A stretch of DNA of 34,892 nt, from assembly GCF_000383235.1 (NCBI RefSeq), contig NZ_KB910966.1, positions 1-34,892 of the forward strand, given 5' to 3'. Both the position numbers and the translations under genes were made by a program. Source of the DNA: Bacillus sp. 123MFChir2. Its GTDB lineage: Bacteria; Bacillota; Bacilli; Bacillales; Bacillaceae_G. Below the pieces are notes generated by a model, which was not told where the DNA came from, did no database searches, and saw only the letters and a list, made by a program, of their open reading frames with translations. Within the stretch, counting starts at the first letter, position 1; every line of letters begins with the position of its first letter. Positions 22,109-30,802 of the stretch are shown piece by piece.

Positions 22109-23168
22109 AATTATGTACCTTTTAAATTATATCGGGGATGGAGGATCAGAAAAATACGTTCTAGATTTAATGGAATCTATTGGGCCAGAGCGCTGTATCC
22201 TTGTGTACTCTACCCCTGGTCCTTTCTTAAAAAAGTTTGAACAACTAAATGTACCGATGTACCGCATTGACATGCGTCATCCTTTTGATATGCAGGCTGC
22301 CCTGCAATTAAAGAAGATTATCAAAAAAGAAAAAGTCGATATTGTTCATGCACAATTTTTACGTGAAAACTATATTGCAATTTTAGCCAAACTATTAGGT
22401 GCTCCTATTCGAGTCATTTGGACATATCACGTAAATGTGCCGATGCCATTTCACCTAAAGTGTATCAATTCTTTTTTTACTCGCTATAACGATGCAATCA
22501 TTTGTATCTCTCAATTTATGAAGCAGCAACTATGTCAAAAGGGCATACCAGAAAAAAAGATACATGTTATTTATAACGGGGTTGCAGATCCATATACAGA
22601 TGTCCCTCTTTCTCAGCGGGAGCCAAAAAAAATTGCTGTTATTGGGAGGCTAAGCAAAGAAAAAGGACAACTGTTCTTATTAACAAGCTTGCAAAAGCTA
22701 AAAGCTCTGCATCCATCTTTAGAGTGGCACTGCGATATTATCGGTGAAGGACCATTAAAAACAGAGTTAACAACTATGATTCAAGAGTTATCACTAAGTG
22801 AGCATGTATCATTAAGTGGATTCCAAGACGATATTATAAAAGAGTATACCGAACATGATATTATTGTAATCCCGTCAGAAAATGAAGGATTATCCTATGT
22901 TGCTATTGAAGCAATTGCTATGAAAAAGCCTGTGATTGCAACAAATGTCGGCGGCTTGCCAGAAGTAATTGTTCATAACCAGTCAGGGCTATTAATACCA
23001 TTTGGATCGGAAGAAACATTAGCTGCTTCCTTAGCACAATTATTACAAGATGAAGAATTATGTCATTCCTTAGCAGAATGCGGGCGCGAACATTACTTAC
23101 AACACTTTACTTTCTCAAAAATGGTGAACGAAGTTACAACAATTTATCGCATACCATCATCATGTTAA
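22101..23168 (+). CDS. Glycosyltransferase family 4
   Basis: The 355-residue cytoplasmic enzyme is a GT-B fold retaining glycosyltransferase of family GT4. The N-terminal acceptor domain has YIGDGGSEKYVLDLM and HAQFLRENYIA; the C-terminal nucleotide-sugar domain opens at GRLSKEKGQ and has the E-x7-E motif in SENEGLSYVAIEAIAMKKP, followed by ATNVGGLPE. Donor and acceptor cannot be read from sequence. Its ATG is inside the last codons of the flippase gene (8-bp overlap), and the ligase-like gene follows after 12 nt, so the three are one transcription unit. It probably builds the lipid-linked unit that the flippase exports. Confidence 0.92.
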   Translation: MNKIMYLLNYIGDGGSEKYVLDLMESIGPERCILVYSTPGPFLKKFEQLNVPMYRIDMRHPFDMQAALQLKKIIKKEKVDIVHAQFLRENYIAILAKLLGAPIRVIWTYHVNVPMPFHLKCINSFFTRYNDAIICISQFMKQQLCQKGIPEKKIHVIYNGVADPYTDVPLSQREPKKIAVIGRLSKEKGQLFLLTSLQKLKALHPSLEWHCDIIGEGPLKTELTTMIQELSLSEHVSLSGFQDDIIKEYTEHDIIVIPSENEGLSYVAIEAIAMKKPVIATNVGGLPEVIVHNQSGLLIPFGSEETLAASLAQLLQDEELCHSLAECGREHYLQHFTFSKMVNEVTTIYRIPSSC

Positions 23169-23180
23169 AGGAGGGTATAT

Positions 23181-24557
23181 ATGACACATTCAACTCGATT
23201 CTACTATATATGGGCAAGTATCTTCTTCATTATATCGGGATTACTATTTTCATCAACTTATACCGGGCTTTTCATTTCTTTCGTACTAGCATGTGCTGCT
23301 TTTCGAGATGAAAAGCTCGGTATTGCTTATTTATTACTATTTATCCCGATGCGCCCGTTTCTCGTTGCTTTTAACCCTGGGCTAAAGTTTATCGGTCTAT
23401 TTATCATCATCGCTCTCTTAGTGCGTCTATTACGGCAATATCGAAATAATATTTCAAAGCTTTTTTCATTCCGGTACTTTGAAATATTATACTTTCTTTT
23501 CTGCTTATTCGGTGCGGGAATCGGTCTATTAAACGGCGTTTCATTTATTGCAATTGCTATGCAATTACACACATTACTTCTATTTTATTTTGTATACTAT
23601 ATCACGTCCCGCATCACCATTCATCATGAGGATATAGTGTTTTTTGCGAAAATTACTTTTATCGCGTCTAGCATTATGGCCGTGCAAGGTTTAATTGAAA
23701 AACTATCATTGCGCACTATTGTTTTGCCGGAAGCTTGGAAAGCTCTCGTCCTTGCTCCGACAAATAAAATTCGGATATACGGCATGGCTGGCGGTCCAAA
23801 TGAATTAGCATTATATTTGACGTTAGCTTTTCTCATTTCTTTATACGTCCTTCAACACGTATCAGGGAAAATGAAATATGTCACATATACAGGTCTTACG
23901 CTTATTGCCACAACATTATGGCTCACATATTCACGCGGTGCATTTCTGACAGTTATCGTCTTTATGCTTATCTATCTATGTATCCACCGAAAAATTCCCA
24001 TTTGGAGATCATTGCTAATCATCTCCCTTTTGTCCTTCCTATGTGCAACATGCATCTCAAAAATGACAAACTATTTAGAGGGAGATCAAGTAGGCGTAAA
24101 ACGATTTACAGAAGCATTATCAGAAGACACAGTTGAACTTAGTAAACAAGACGGACGCATTTACTACGTAAAAAAAGCAGTTGAAATCTTTCAAGATAAG
24201 CCGATTACTGGCTATGGACTAGGTACATTTGGAGATGCTGCTACGCAAACTTTTTCATCACCTATTTACGAAAAGTATGAGATCACATGGGATTTTTATT
24301 CTGACAATCAATACATTCAAATCCTTGCTGAGACAGGTATTATTGGTGTGCTTTTATGTGCGGGATTTACACTTGGATTCCTTTCTCTTCTTTGGAAATA
24401 TAGGAGAAAAGCACCGTTTGCTCCTCTTACTTTATATTTAATAGTTGGAGCGATTATTGGAAGCGCATTTTATAACATATTAGAAAATGCTTCGTTTATG
24501 ATGTATTTCTTTTTAACAGCCGGGTATATACAGCATGCTACGAAAAAAAGCTACTGA
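23181..24557 (+). CDS. O-antigen ligase/Wzy-like membrane protein
   Basis: This 458-residue protein has about 11-12 membrane segments and a large extracellular loop in its second half. It carries the WaaL/Wzy family marks: LTYSRGAFLTV before the loop, ITGYGLGTFGDAA in it, and SDNQYIQILAETGIIGVLL at the end. Such proteins polymerise or ligate undecaprenyl-linked glycans on the outer face. Together with the flippase and GT4 upstream it makes a small export and polymerisation set, though too few glycosyltransferases are present for a full polysaccharide. The ATG follows AAAGGAGGG. A strong terminator closes the operon. Confidence 0.87.
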   Translation: MTHSTRFYYIWASIFFIISGLLFSSTYTGLFISFVLACAAFRDEKLGIAYLLLFIPMRPFLVAFNPGLKFIGLFIIIALLVRLLRQYRNNISKLFSFRYFEILYFLFCLFGAGIGLLNGVSFIAIAMQLHTLLLFYFVYYITSRITIHHEDIVFFAKITFIASSIMAVQGLIEKLSLRTIVLPEAWKALVLAPTNKIRIYGMAGGPNELALYLTLAFLISLYVLQHVSGKMKYVTYTGLTLIATTLWLTYSRGAFLTVIVFMLIYLCIHRKIPIWRSLLIISLLSFLCATCISKMTNYLEGDQVGVKRFTEALSEDTVELSKQDGRIYYVKKAVEIFQDKPITGYGLGTFGDAATQTFSSPIYEKYEITWDFYSDNQYIQILAETGIIGVLLCAGFTLGFLSLLWKYRRKAPFAPLTLYLIVGAIIGSAFYNILENASFMMYFFLTAGYIQHATKKSY

Positions 24558-24575
24558 AAATTCAGTAGCTTTTTT
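24543..24575 (+). terminator. Terminator of the flippase operon
   Basis: AAAAAAAGCTACTGAA (24543-24558) pairs with TTCAGTAGCTTTTTT (24561-24575) around a 2-nt to 4-nt loop. It overlaps the stop codon and precedes repeat copy C. Confidence 0.92.
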
Positions 24576-24579
24576 CTTA

Positions 24580-24745
24580 TATATAGCTATGGATGTTACA
24601 ACATGCTCACTACTTGCTTGCTCCCTTTGTTTTAAACCTCGCACGTGGCAAAAAAAGGCACTGACCGTTTCTATGCACGGCCAGATGCTCTCGACCATTT
24701 AAAAAGAAAAAGGTTTTTATTTCGTTTTTTCAAGTTGTATTTATA
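24580..24745 (+). repeat. Dispersed MITE-like repeat, copy C
   Basis: It has the core TTTGTTTTAAACCTCGCACG, CTGACCGTTTCTATGCACGG (24662-24681) and CTCTCGACCATTT. The left block AGTCGCTGCTATGCA of copies B and D is missing, so its left end is shortened. The right end (TCAAGTTGTATTTATAG, 24730-24746) reaches into the yfhO gene on the other strand and supplies its stop codon (24741-24743). Confidence 0.8.
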
Positions 24746-27293
24746 GATTATTTTCCCGTAACTTTCTTACCTGTACAACCGTAAACAAGATCGTAAGAAT
24801 GATGCTTACACCAGAAATAATCATACCGATTTTTAACCCTGGAGAATGGTAAGTAAGCACCATTTCATAATTACCAGCTTCCGCCTTCACTCCTAGCAAC
24901 CCATCCACAACTGCTGTTGTAGTATGCTCTTTCCTGTCGATTGTAACTGACCAACCAGCATCATAAGGAATTGGGAAGACAAATGTAGCGTCCTTCTTCA
25001 ATGCAGCATTTCCCTTAACCATTTTTCCGGAGTTTTCCGTAACCTTCATACTACTTCTTTGTAATGCTTTTATTGTCTCATTAAATTTATCTATATCTAA
25101 TCCATAGAACTGTAAACCTTTTAATGAAAAGATATCTTCCTGTTCAACTTTGATCTTCATTGTTGTAATCCCGTTTGTTGGGAAGTACCCAAAATCAATC
25201 AAAGTTTTTTCGATATCTGGCGGTAAATAACATGGATACTTTTCATTCACAATAATTTCTTTCCAATTTTCAATCCCTGTAGCTAATCCGTATAATTGAA
25301 CTTCTTTCGGTATATTTACTTGAACCGTAATATATCCCGGTTTTTCCTTATTCACTCGTTCATATTTCCCTTTTTGTCCTGAAATAGCAACCATATTTTC
25401 CAATGAAATCTTTGGATCGTCTAACTTTTTAAATAGCGTTCCTTCTTTTACATTAATCAATTTTTCTTGAAAAACAAACGGATTTTTTTCATCTTTAGAA
25501 GGTATATGTTCGATTGGATAACCAAACGGAATAATATTCTTATTCTTAAACACATTCGCAAAACCAAATTGATTTATTTTTTCATGCCCATATTTCGGTA
25601 CGTTACCATCCTCAATTTTATATCCAATTTTTAAAATCGCATCCATAAGCAACGTATCACCATGGTTATTGGATACTAAAAAGTCCGAAGACGTTGAATA
25701 ACCCGTTAACTTTAAAAAGCGATGAAATGATCCATTTGCCATCGAGTTAAATGTTTGGAAAGATGGATAATTATATTGCAGGGAATCATTTAGCGTTCGA
25801 AAATATTTAGTACTTACGCGATAATGCTCTGCATTCATTTCATTTACATATTGAATAGCTTTTTTCGCACTGTTGTTTAATTCGTATTCTTTACGTTTTG
25901 CATAAGTCATTTCTTGATGTAGGTCATCAATATAGCATTTTGTATTGAAACCAACATCAAATATTAAATAAAGGAACAATAATCCTGTCGTTACTTTTGT
26001 TAATGATTGTCTCATCATACGAATATGCAATATTACAACAACAACTGTAATAAAAATGGCGTTTATGAGTAGTATCTCACTATGAACTACTTCATAATGT
26101 TTCACTGACAATGCATACAATAAAATCATATGAATCATATAACTAATCCATAACGACAAAACATATTTTCGACTTATATGTTGAAATACTCTTGCTGCCA
26201 TAAAAACAGCTAACATCACAAAGGCAAATGCAAAACGATGTGGATATGCATTTGGCGGCTTATTTCCATGCCAAGCTAAATTTAAAAATGGAATTGCAAA
26301 ACTATAAATTAAGAATAGAAATACAAATATAGATAAGAATTTTTCTCTTTTATTAATTTCTTTATTAACAAAGTATAAAGGTAATAATACGAGTACTAAT
26401 GTGGATGCATATACATTCGGAGTACCAAATAAACTTGAATCATATCCACCAGATAATAGCTTCCAATAGAAAAGAAGTAAATCCAGCTTCCATTCTAATT
26501 TAAAGTCCGTTGAACTGATACTATATGGATTACTCTTTAATGTTTCAAAAGTTGGAAGAATAATCACCGCTCCTATTCCAGCAGCTAATCCCGTTCCTAT
26601 GCAGAAAAGAAGAAAATATTTTCCCCATGTTTTTATATCCCAAAACTCATATTGTATAAAGAGACGCATCATAAAATAAAGGAATGTAAAAATCCCAAAC
26701 ATAAAGGAAATATAGAAATTTGCGATAAACATAATTGCTAGCACAGCCGTAAAGAAAATAACATTTCTATCACGTAAAATCTTTTCAACTCCCATTAAAA
26801 CGACAGGTAGTAATACAACACCATCTAGCCACATGACATGAAACGAATAGGCCATAACATAGCCTGATAATGCATAAGCCGTTGCAAACAGCAATACCCC
26901 TTTATACTCTTTTCCTATCACATAACGTAAAAACAAGCCGCATGTTACTCCTGCCCCCCCCACTTTTAGAAGGGTAATAAGAAAAATAAATTCTGGAATG
27001 TTCGCTTTATTGAAAAAGAAAAGAAGAGTAGAGAATGGACTTGATAAATAGTAAGAGAACGTTCCTATAAAGTTAAGTCCCCCGCCCAATTCTGGTGTAT
27101 ATTGTAAACTCTTTCCTTCTGCAAATACGTTATATAAATAAGAATAAAATTGAACATATTGTGTATTTAAATCACTAATTAATAGTGAATACTTTCCAAA
27201 CGGATACATACCAAATATAGCATAACTTATTAGAAGTATCCCAAATGGAATGAAAAAGAACAAAACGCCATATAAGCTTCTTAAGTGTTTCAT
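24741..27293 (-). CDS. YfhO-family membrane glycosyltransferase (copy 1)
   Basis: The 850-residue protein has about 12-13 membrane segments in its first ~470 residues, then a long extracytoplasmic region with a beta-rich C-terminal domain (PIPYDAGWSVTIDRKE) and a last membrane helix. Early motifs SDLNTQYVQFYSYLY and GGGLNFIGTFSYYLSSPFS are typical of YfhO (GT-C type). In B. subtilis and S. aureus, YfhO transfers a sugar from undecaprenyl phosphate to lipoteichoic acid outside the cell. The CsbB-like GT2 and GtrA that would feed it lie 3-7 kb upstream. The ATG follows AGGAG. It is about 35-40% identical by eye to copy 2. Its stop codon lies in the end of repeat C. Confidence 0.9.
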   Translation of the reverse strand: MKHLRSLYGVLFFFIPFGILLISYAIFGMYPFGKYSLLISDLNTQYVQFYSYLYNVFAEGKSLQYTPELGGGLNFIGTFSYYLSSPFSTLLFFFNKANIPEFIFLITLLKVGGAGVTCGLFLRYVIGKEYKGVLLFATAYALSGYVMAYSFHVMWLDGVVLLPVVLMGVEKILRDRNVIFFTAVLAIMFIANFYISFMFGIFTFLYFMMRLFIQYEFWDIKTWGKYFLLFCIGTGLAAGIGAVIILPTFETLKSNPYSISSTDFKLEWKLDLLLFYWKLLSGGYDSSLFGTPNVYASTLVLVLLPLYFVNKEINKREKFLSIFVFLFLIYSFAIPFLNLAWHGNKPPNAYPHRFAFAFVMLAVFMAARVFQHISRKYVLSLWISYMIHMILLYALSVKHYEVVHSEILLINAIFITVVVVILHIRMMRQSLTKVTTGLLFLYLIFDVGFNTKCYIDDLHQEMTYAKRKEYELNNSAKKAIQYVNEMNAEHYRVSTKYFRTLNDSLQYNYPSFQTFNSMANGSFHRFLKLTGYSTSSDFLVSNNHGDTLLMDAILKIGYKIEDGNVPKYGHEKINQFGFANVFKNKNIIPFGYPIEHIPSKDEKNPFVFQEKLINVKEGTLFKKLDDPKISLENMVAISGQKGKYERVNKEKPGYITVQVNIPKEVQLYGLATGIENWKEIIVNEKYPCYLPPDIEKTLIDFGYFPTNGITTMKIKVEQEDIFSLKGLQFYGLDIDKFNETIKALQRSSMKVTENSGKMVKGNAALKKDATFVFPIPYDAGWSVTIDRKEHTTTAVVDGLLGVKAEAGNYEMVLTYHSPGLKIGMIISGVSIILTILFTVVQVRKLRENNL

Positions 27294-27381
27294 TATTGTA
27301 TGCTCCTGTTTTATTCTTATCTTTTATATCCTTGCCATTTTTCATGCAAATGAATATATAAAAATCCTCTCCAAAAGAAGT

Positions 27382-27425
27382 GCACCCCAATTGTTAGACA
27401 CATTCTAACAATTGGGGTGCTTTTT
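27382..27425 (+). terminator. Perfect 17-bp hairpin with plus-strand U-run
   Basis: GCACCCCAATTGTTAGA (27382-27398) pairs perfectly with TCTAACAATTGGGGTGC (27404-27420) around 5 nt, then TTTTT. By polarity it is a plus-strand terminator, yet neighbouring genes are on the minus strand, so it may only protect yfhO copy 1 from antisense or be a relic of a mobile-element end. Confidence 0.5.
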
Positions 27426-27450
27426 ATATGCGATTATTCTCTAAATCAGA

Positions 27451-27495
27451 AAAATTAAAAGGCCTGAGCCCAGTACAATACCGAGTTCAGGCCTT
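27451..27495 (-). terminator. Terminator after yfhO copy 2
   Basis: On the minus strand AAGGCCTGAACTCGG pairs with CTGGGCTCAGGCCTT using two G-U pairs and one mismatch, followed by TTTAATTTTT. The wobble pairs only form in the minus-strand RNA, supporting this direction. Confidence 0.65.
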
Positions 27496-27584
27496 AAACG
27501 CCGCCTAACGAAATAACTTGTCTAACTTTATGTGGTCACTTCAAAACAGGTTCTGTTACCCCTACTTAGAAAGGATCCCTCACA

Positions 27585-30287
27585 TTACTTCCTCTTCTTT
27601 GACACGATAAAACAAAGAACAATCGCTGATAGCAAGCTAATAACAGAAATGATGACACCTACTACAAATCCTGGGGATGTATACTTCAATTCAATTGTAT
27701 GTGTTCCTTTTGGTAGTTCTACGCCAAGAAATGCATCATTTAATTTCAGTGTTTTCTCATCTTTTCCATCAACTGTAACTTTCCATCCTTTATCATATGG
27801 AATAGATAAGAAAAGGAGATTATCTTGTTTTACATCAATCTTTCCTTGCACACTGCGACCAGTATAATTTGTTACGTTCAATGGTTGTTGTTTTAATTCA
27901 TCCACACGCTTTTCAAATGTATCTATATCAAGTCCATAGAACAATTGTTGATCCAATATAATGGAATGAGGCTTTACTTCCACTTCCACTTCTACTTCCA
28001 CTTTTTCATTTTCAAAAGAGCCTAGATCAAGGATACCATTGTTCCAATAATAAGATGGATAATCAGATACGTCACTGTCCGGTCCTTCACCGATTGTTTT
28101 ACCTAATGTATGTCCATTTACGTAAACCTTTGTTACACCAGTTGGTTCTACACGTAATTTTGTATATAACTGCTGTTTTCCTTTTACGTCAAACACATAT
28201 TTAATACTTGCTGTCTTATTCTCTTGCTGCTTTAACAATTCAATTGGCTTTTGTTTTGTAAGAGTCATTATTTTTTTCTCAGCAGCAAGTTGCTTCTTAC
28301 TTTTTTTCGTTTCTACTACTTCCAAGTTGTTATATTGAACAGAAGTTGGTGTAAGCGACTTATAATAGCTAACAGTTTGTCCATTTAACTTGCCAATTAG
28401 TTTATTTTGCTCTTCAAATGAGTTTGTATAGTTCGTTTTTTCAACCTTTAATTTCTCTTTGCCTTTTGTATCAAACTCACCTTTATTGACCATATATCCA
28501 AACGGAAGAGCATTTTTATTCTCATATACAGAGATATTTCCGACACTGTCAACTTTTTCAAAGCCATATTTATTTAATGGTCGATCCGAAATCATATACT
28601 TCATACCAAACAGGGCATCAGTTGAAACAATTCCTTTGCTATTTTGCAAAATTAACGCGTCCAAATAACCGTAACCTAAATCTTGCATATATAAATTCAA
28701 ATGCCCATTCGCAACAGAATTGAAATGAGTAAGTCCTTTATACCCAAAGCGCATTGCGTCATTCCAAGTTCTTCCCATTGTCGTTTCCATGCGATATAGC
28801 CCTTTGTCTTTTTCAGCTACTTTTTGAATTGTTTCTTCATATCTCGGATATGGAGATGCATATTCTTGACGATTAATATAGCCATACTCATAGCCCATTA
28901 ACTTAATCATATATACTGTGTTAAGTGAAACATCTAGCAAAGCTACAGCTACTAACGCGAAAGATATCAATGCTTTGTTCTTTGTTAATCGAACTTTTGC
29001 ATATAGTAACAACGCATATACAACAACGAAAAAGATGTTTGCCATCATTTTATTGGATTGCATATAAGAAGGTGCTACTTTTCCAAGTAAAACAATCATA
29101 AATAGATTAAAGAAAACAACCTTTTTCAATGCCGGTAATAATTCTTCTCCAAATACCATAAACGTTCGAACAGCCACATAAATCAGTAAGAATGACAATA
29201 CAAACGAATAACGATACGGGAAATTTGTTGGTGGTTCAAAACCATGCCAAGCAATATTTAAAAACGGTATTTCAAAAGAGAGAACGATAAAGAGCATCAC
29301 TGCCCCGTATACAATTTTTTCTTTTAATGAAATTTTCTTTGTTACAAAGAATAATGGAACAAGTAAGAGTGTTAATACACCGGCATACACGTTTGGCATT
29401 CCATCAACTGTTGTATCAATAATTCCATTAAAGAAACGACTATAAAAATCAAATGGGTCGAAATTAAATGCTGTAGAAAATGGCAGTTTCGTACGCTCTG
29501 CAAAGTTTCCCTTTAAGTCCATATACGTTGGAAACGTAATAAATGCTGACATTCCAGCTGCTAGCCCCGTCCCAATGCAGAACCATACAAACTTTTGCAT
29601 AAATTGCTTTACATTACGAACGTCATAAATGACACAGAAACGCGCCACAAAGTAAATAAATGTAAATATCCCCACCATAATGGACATGTAAAAGTTTGTA
29701 ATAAACGTGAGAGCTAAACTAAAAATAAACAATCCGTATTTTTTAGTCGTCAATAACCTCTCAATTCCAAGCATAATAAGTGGCAGTAAATAAATTGCAT
29801 CTAACCACATCACGCAGAAAGAATAAACTGTTACAAATGACATTAATGCGTAAAAAGTTGAGAATAATGCGATTGTAATTTCACGACGCTTCATCATATG
29901 ACTTAAATAATACGTCATTGTCACGCCAGCTAACCCAACTTTCAATAATGTCATAACCATAATTGCTTCTGGAATATGAGCACGATCAAAAAAGAGAATT
30001 AACATAGAAAATGGGCTTGCTAAATAGTAGGCAAATACGCCAAGAAAATTTAGTCCCATTCCGCCTTCCCAACTATAAAAAATGCTTTTTCCATTCTTCA
30101 TAACATCATATAAATATGTGTAAAACTGTACATACTGTGTATGCAAATCAGTAACAAGAATTGATTTTTGTCCAAATGGAGCAATACCAATCAGTATAAA
30201 CATTACACCATAAATAGAAAACGGAAGGAAAAAAGCTAATGCATATAAAAATTTCTTTTTCTTAAATAAATCTAACAGTTGTTGCAT
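27585..30287 (-). CDS. YfhO-family membrane glycosyltransferase (copy 2)
   Basis: This 900-residue protein has the same architecture as copy 1: about 12-13 membrane helices, early motifs TDLHTQYVQFYTYLYDV and GGMGLNFLGVFAYYLASPFS, a long outer region and the C-terminal SIPYDKGWKVTVDGKDE followed by a final helix. Its outer region is about 50 residues longer, with a lysine-rich insert near residue 665-690 (TKKSKKQLAAEKK) that copy 1 lacks. The expected role is transfer of a lipid-linked sugar to a wall polymer. I chose the ATG at 30287, four bases after GGAGGAG; the open frame to 30347 has no start signal. Terminators on both sides make it a separate transcript from gtrA. Confidence 0.9.
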   Translation of the reverse strand: MQQLLDLFKKKKFLYALAFFLPFSIYGVMFILIGIAPFGQKSILVTDLHTQYVQFYTYLYDVMKNGKSIFYSWEGGMGLNFLGVFAYYLASPFSMLILFFDRAHIPEAIMVMTLLKVGLAGVTMTYYLSHMMKRREITIALFSTFYALMSFVTVYSFCVMWLDAIYLLPLIMLGIERLLTTKKYGLFIFSLALTFITNFYMSIMVGIFTFIYFVARFCVIYDVRNVKQFMQKFVWFCIGTGLAAGMSAFITFPTYMDLKGNFAERTKLPFSTAFNFDPFDFYSRFFNGIIDTTVDGMPNVYAGVLTLLLVPLFFVTKKISLKEKIVYGAVMLFIVLSFEIPFLNIAWHGFEPPTNFPYRYSFVLSFLLIYVAVRTFMVFGEELLPALKKVVFFNLFMIVLLGKVAPSYMQSNKMMANIFFVVVYALLLYAKVRLTKNKALISFALVAVALLDVSLNTVYMIKLMGYEYGYINRQEYASPYPRYEETIQKVAEKDKGLYRMETTMGRTWNDAMRFGYKGLTHFNSVANGHLNLYMQDLGYGYLDALILQNSKGIVSTDALFGMKYMISDRPLNKYGFEKVDSVGNISVYENKNALPFGYMVNKGEFDTKGKEKLKVEKTNYTNSFEEQNKLIGKLNGQTVSYYKSLTPTSVQYNNLEVVETKKSKKQLAAEKKIMTLTKQKPIELLKQQENKTASIKYVFDVKGKQQLYTKLRVEPTGVTKVYVNGHTLGKTIGEGPDSDVSDYPSYYWNNGILDLGSFENEKVEVEVEVEVKPHSIILDQQLFYGLDIDTFEKRVDELKQQPLNVTNYTGRSVQGKIDVKQDNLLFLSIPYDKGWKVTVDGKDEKTLKLNDAFLGVELPKGTHTIELKYTSPGFVVGVIISVISLLSAIVLCFIVSKKRK

Positions 30288-30328
30288 TATACTCCTCCAT
30301 ATCATTCCTAGTTCGAAAATATATGTAT

Positions 30329-30361
30329 AAAAAACAATAGCCGGCATAAAGCCCAGCTATT
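30329..30361 (-). terminator. Terminator of the GT2-gtrA operon
   Basis: On the minus strand AATAGCTGG pairs with CCGGCTATT (one G-U), loop of 8 nt, followed by GTTTTTTAT. It lies just after the gtrA stop and 40 bp before yfhO copy 2. Confidence 0.8.
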
Positions 30362-30367
30362 TGTTTT

Positions 30368-30790
30368 TTATGCATTTTGGCCTTGTTTTACTTCGACCTT
30401 CTTTTTAAATATTATATATTTACTTGCAAAATAGTTAACAACAACAACAACAACATTCGCAATAACTTTAGATACTAAATCATTGATACCTAACCATTCG
30501 ACTAATGCAATCATGGAGAAAATATCAATGAAATACGATAAAACGCGAAATCCCATAAAATAGAAAAACTCTTTCATTACATGGGAAAAACTTGTTTGTT
30601 GGCTGTTAAATACATACTTTTTATTTGTAATATACGCAAACAACACAGATACAATCCATGCAATTGTCGTGGCAACTTTGTAATCCATCCCAGCTAAAGT
30701 TGTGCAAATAAAATACGTAACAATATTAACTAGCGTCGTTAAACCACCAAAAAGCAAATAGTTAAAGATTTCTTTTGTTTTGTTATTCAC
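30368..30790 (-). CDS. GtrA/GtcA-family membrane protein (lipid-linked sugar flippase)
   Basis: The 140-residue protein has four membrane helices and the GtrA signature: YLLFGGLTTLVNIVTYFI, then WIVSVLFAYITNKKYVF, then the terminal VVVVVNYFASKYIIFKKK. GtrA proteins (GtcA in Listeria and Bacillus) are thought to flip undecaprenyl-phosphate sugars to the outer face for wall-polymer glycosylation. The start is GTG, nine bases after AGGAG. It lies 12 bp after the CsbB-like GT2 gene and must be cotranscribed with it, which fixes the donor: the lipid-linked sugar made by that enzyme. Confidence 0.92.
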   Translation of the reverse strand: MNNKTKEIFNYLLFGGLTTLVNIVTYFICTTLAGMDYKVATTIAWIVSVLFAYITNKKYVFNSQQTSFSHVMKEFFYFMGFRVLSYFIDIFSMIALVEWLGINDLVSKVIANVVVVVVNYFASKYIIFKKKVEVKQGQNA

Positions 30791-30802
30791 GCTTATAATC
30801 TC

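Larger units (their letters stand above)
27377..27542. mobile_element. Possible remnant of an IS3-like element or MITE
   Basis: GAAGTGCACCCCAATTGTTA (from 27377) and the reverse of 27519-27542 (GAAGTGACCACATAAAGTTA) match at 17 of 24 positions including GAAGTG and GTTAGACA. Such ends resemble those of IS3-type elements. The ~165 bp between them have no coding capacity and hold two hairpins, one of which repeats the left end in inverted form. Low confidence. Confidence 0.3.

Noticed and set aside
20552-24557. Complete capsule or exopolysaccharide cluster
   Set aside because: No initiating sugar-phosphate transferase, Wzz/tyrosine kinase or set of glycosyltransferases is present; only three genes.
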